Shown here piece by piece: positions 4,895 through 5,331 of a stretch of DNA of 5,331 nucleotides. Within the stretch, counting starts at the first letter, position 1; every line of letters starts with the position of its first letter. The position numbers were made by a program, and so were the translations under genes. Source of the stretch: CAYUEN01 sp964443745 (lineage in GTDB: Bacteria > Campylobacterota > Campylobacteria > Campylobacterales > QNZT01). Location: NCBI GenBank assembly GCA_964443745.1, contig CAYUEN010000059.1:1-5331 (forward strand). Direction: 5' to 3'. The notes beneath the pieces were generated by a model, which worked only from the letters and a program-made list of their open reading frames with translations, was not told the origin of the DNA and ran no database searches.

Positions 4895-5331
4895 CCTATG
4901 TTCTTATTGCTCATAGTGAGTATAGTTGTTGTTATGGAGTTGTTATCTTCTTCTTTTGAAATATCTTCTTGTTCTTTTATTTCAGGAACTTCAAAAATCA
5001 TCGGAACACTAGATTTTAAAGCTTTTCCAGCTGCTATTGCTTGTCTGAATTTTAAATTAGGCAATACTTTTGATATTTCTTGACCAAAATAATTTGCTAA
5101 AAAGTCACTACTCGTTTTGTCAAATTCTTGAAAAGAAATAACAGTATTGCATTGTGTTAAAATTGTTTTAGAAACATTTGCTGTTCTTTGAGCAATCACC
5201 AATAACCCTACATTATATTTTCTACCTTGTAATGCTATTTGAGCAATACTATTCAATAATGATTGTGAAGATTTATCTGAAATTCCAACAAATGTCCATT
5301 CAGGAACTACTGTGTGAGCTTCTTCTAAAAC
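4873..5331 (-). CDS. HerA-type ATPase, C-terminal part (N-terminus beyond window)
   Basis: The reading frame is open from the right edge to the TAA at 4875-4873, giving 152 visible residues. The TTG at 5256 is internal, not a start. The first residues, VLEEAHTVVPEW, are a HerA/FtsK-class Walker B region with the EEAH motif. Then comes QGRKYNVGLLVIAQRT (about 35-50), with a candidate arginine finger at Arg37 and the QR sensor, and VSKTILTQCNTVISF, all typical of the DUF87/HerA core. The fold ends at PMIFEVPEI. An acidic tail (KEQEDISKEEDNN) and GGSGLEF follow; the last residues and the stop are encoded by a direct-repeat copy. Walker A would lie outside the window. HerA ATPases are hexameric DNA translocases that act in end resection with NurA or with effectors in anti-phage systems; which applies here cannot be seen. 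Confidence 0.85.
   Translation of the reverse strand, partial: VLEEAHTVVPEWTFVGISDKSSQSLLNSIAQIALQGRKYNVGLLVIAQRTANVSKTILTQCNTVISFQEFDKTSSDFLANYFGQEISKVLPNLKFRQAIAAGKALKSSVPMIFEVPEIKEQEDISKEEDNNSITTTILTMSNKNIGGSGLEF

Larger units (their letters stand above)
4690..5331. other. AT-rich segment, probable edge of an acquired island
   Basis: To the right of about 4690 the base composition is visibly much richer in A and T than in the permease, porin and phosphatase genes, both in the non-coding part (4714-4872) and in the ATPase gene, whose codons mostly end in A or T. The change coincides with the first copy of a 22-bp direct repeat. Acquisition by transfer is inferred from composition; the right boundary is outside the window. 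Confidence 0.55.

Noticed and set aside
4873..5256. Treating the HerA frame as a complete 127-codon gene starting at TTG 5256
   Set aside because: The frame stays open to the right edge and the extra residues contain the Walker B EEAH motif, so TTG is an internal Leu codon and the gene is simply cut by the window.

Overview
The window looks like a chromosomal stretch of a Campylobacterota (epsilonproteobacterial) genome of moderate GC. This is an inference from the style of the porin, the PiT permease and the HAD phosphatase, from the compact layout, and from the use of a GTG start with a good Shine-Dalgarno; no rRNA or marker gene is present to prove it. Coding density is high and most genes lie on the minus strand.

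Left part (1-2299): a PiT-family phosphate permease (minus strand, its C-terminus cut by the left edge) is divergent from an outer-membrane porin (plus strand). The 106-bp gap between them holds two 7-bp direct repeats with 11-bp periodicity, followed 10 bp later by a plausible -10 box, which is the geometry of a PhoB-type Pho box. Together these suggest a phosphate uptake pair: the porin for the outer membrane and PiT for the inner membrane. The porin gene ends 1 bp from a convergent gene, and its probable terminator lies inside that neighbour's 3' end.

Middle (2301-4630): three minus-strand genes. In order of transcription they are a short-chain dehydrogenase/reductase (SDR), a Cof-like HAD-IIB phosphatase, and a small exported cysteine-containing protein with TPR-like helices. 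The HAD and small-protein genes are probably one transcript, starting from a promoter that overlaps the SDR stop codon and carrying a leader of about 160 nt with an inverted repeat. The SDR keeps its cofactor-binding motifs and catalytic Ser and Tyr, but the usual catalytic Asn and Lys positions are Pro and Arg.

Right part (about 4690-5331): base composition drops abruptly to AT-rich. Two direct copies of a 22-bp motif (18 of 22 identical) bracket a 159-bp non-coding segment containing a perfect 11-bp inverted repeat and a doubtful 21-codon ORF. The right-hand copy encodes the last residues and stop codon of a minus-strand HerA-type ATPase whose N-terminal part lies beyond the window. This looks like the edge of an acquired island. 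HerA ATPases are frequent partners in anti-phage systems, so the sequence just right of the window is where a complete system would be found, if there is one.
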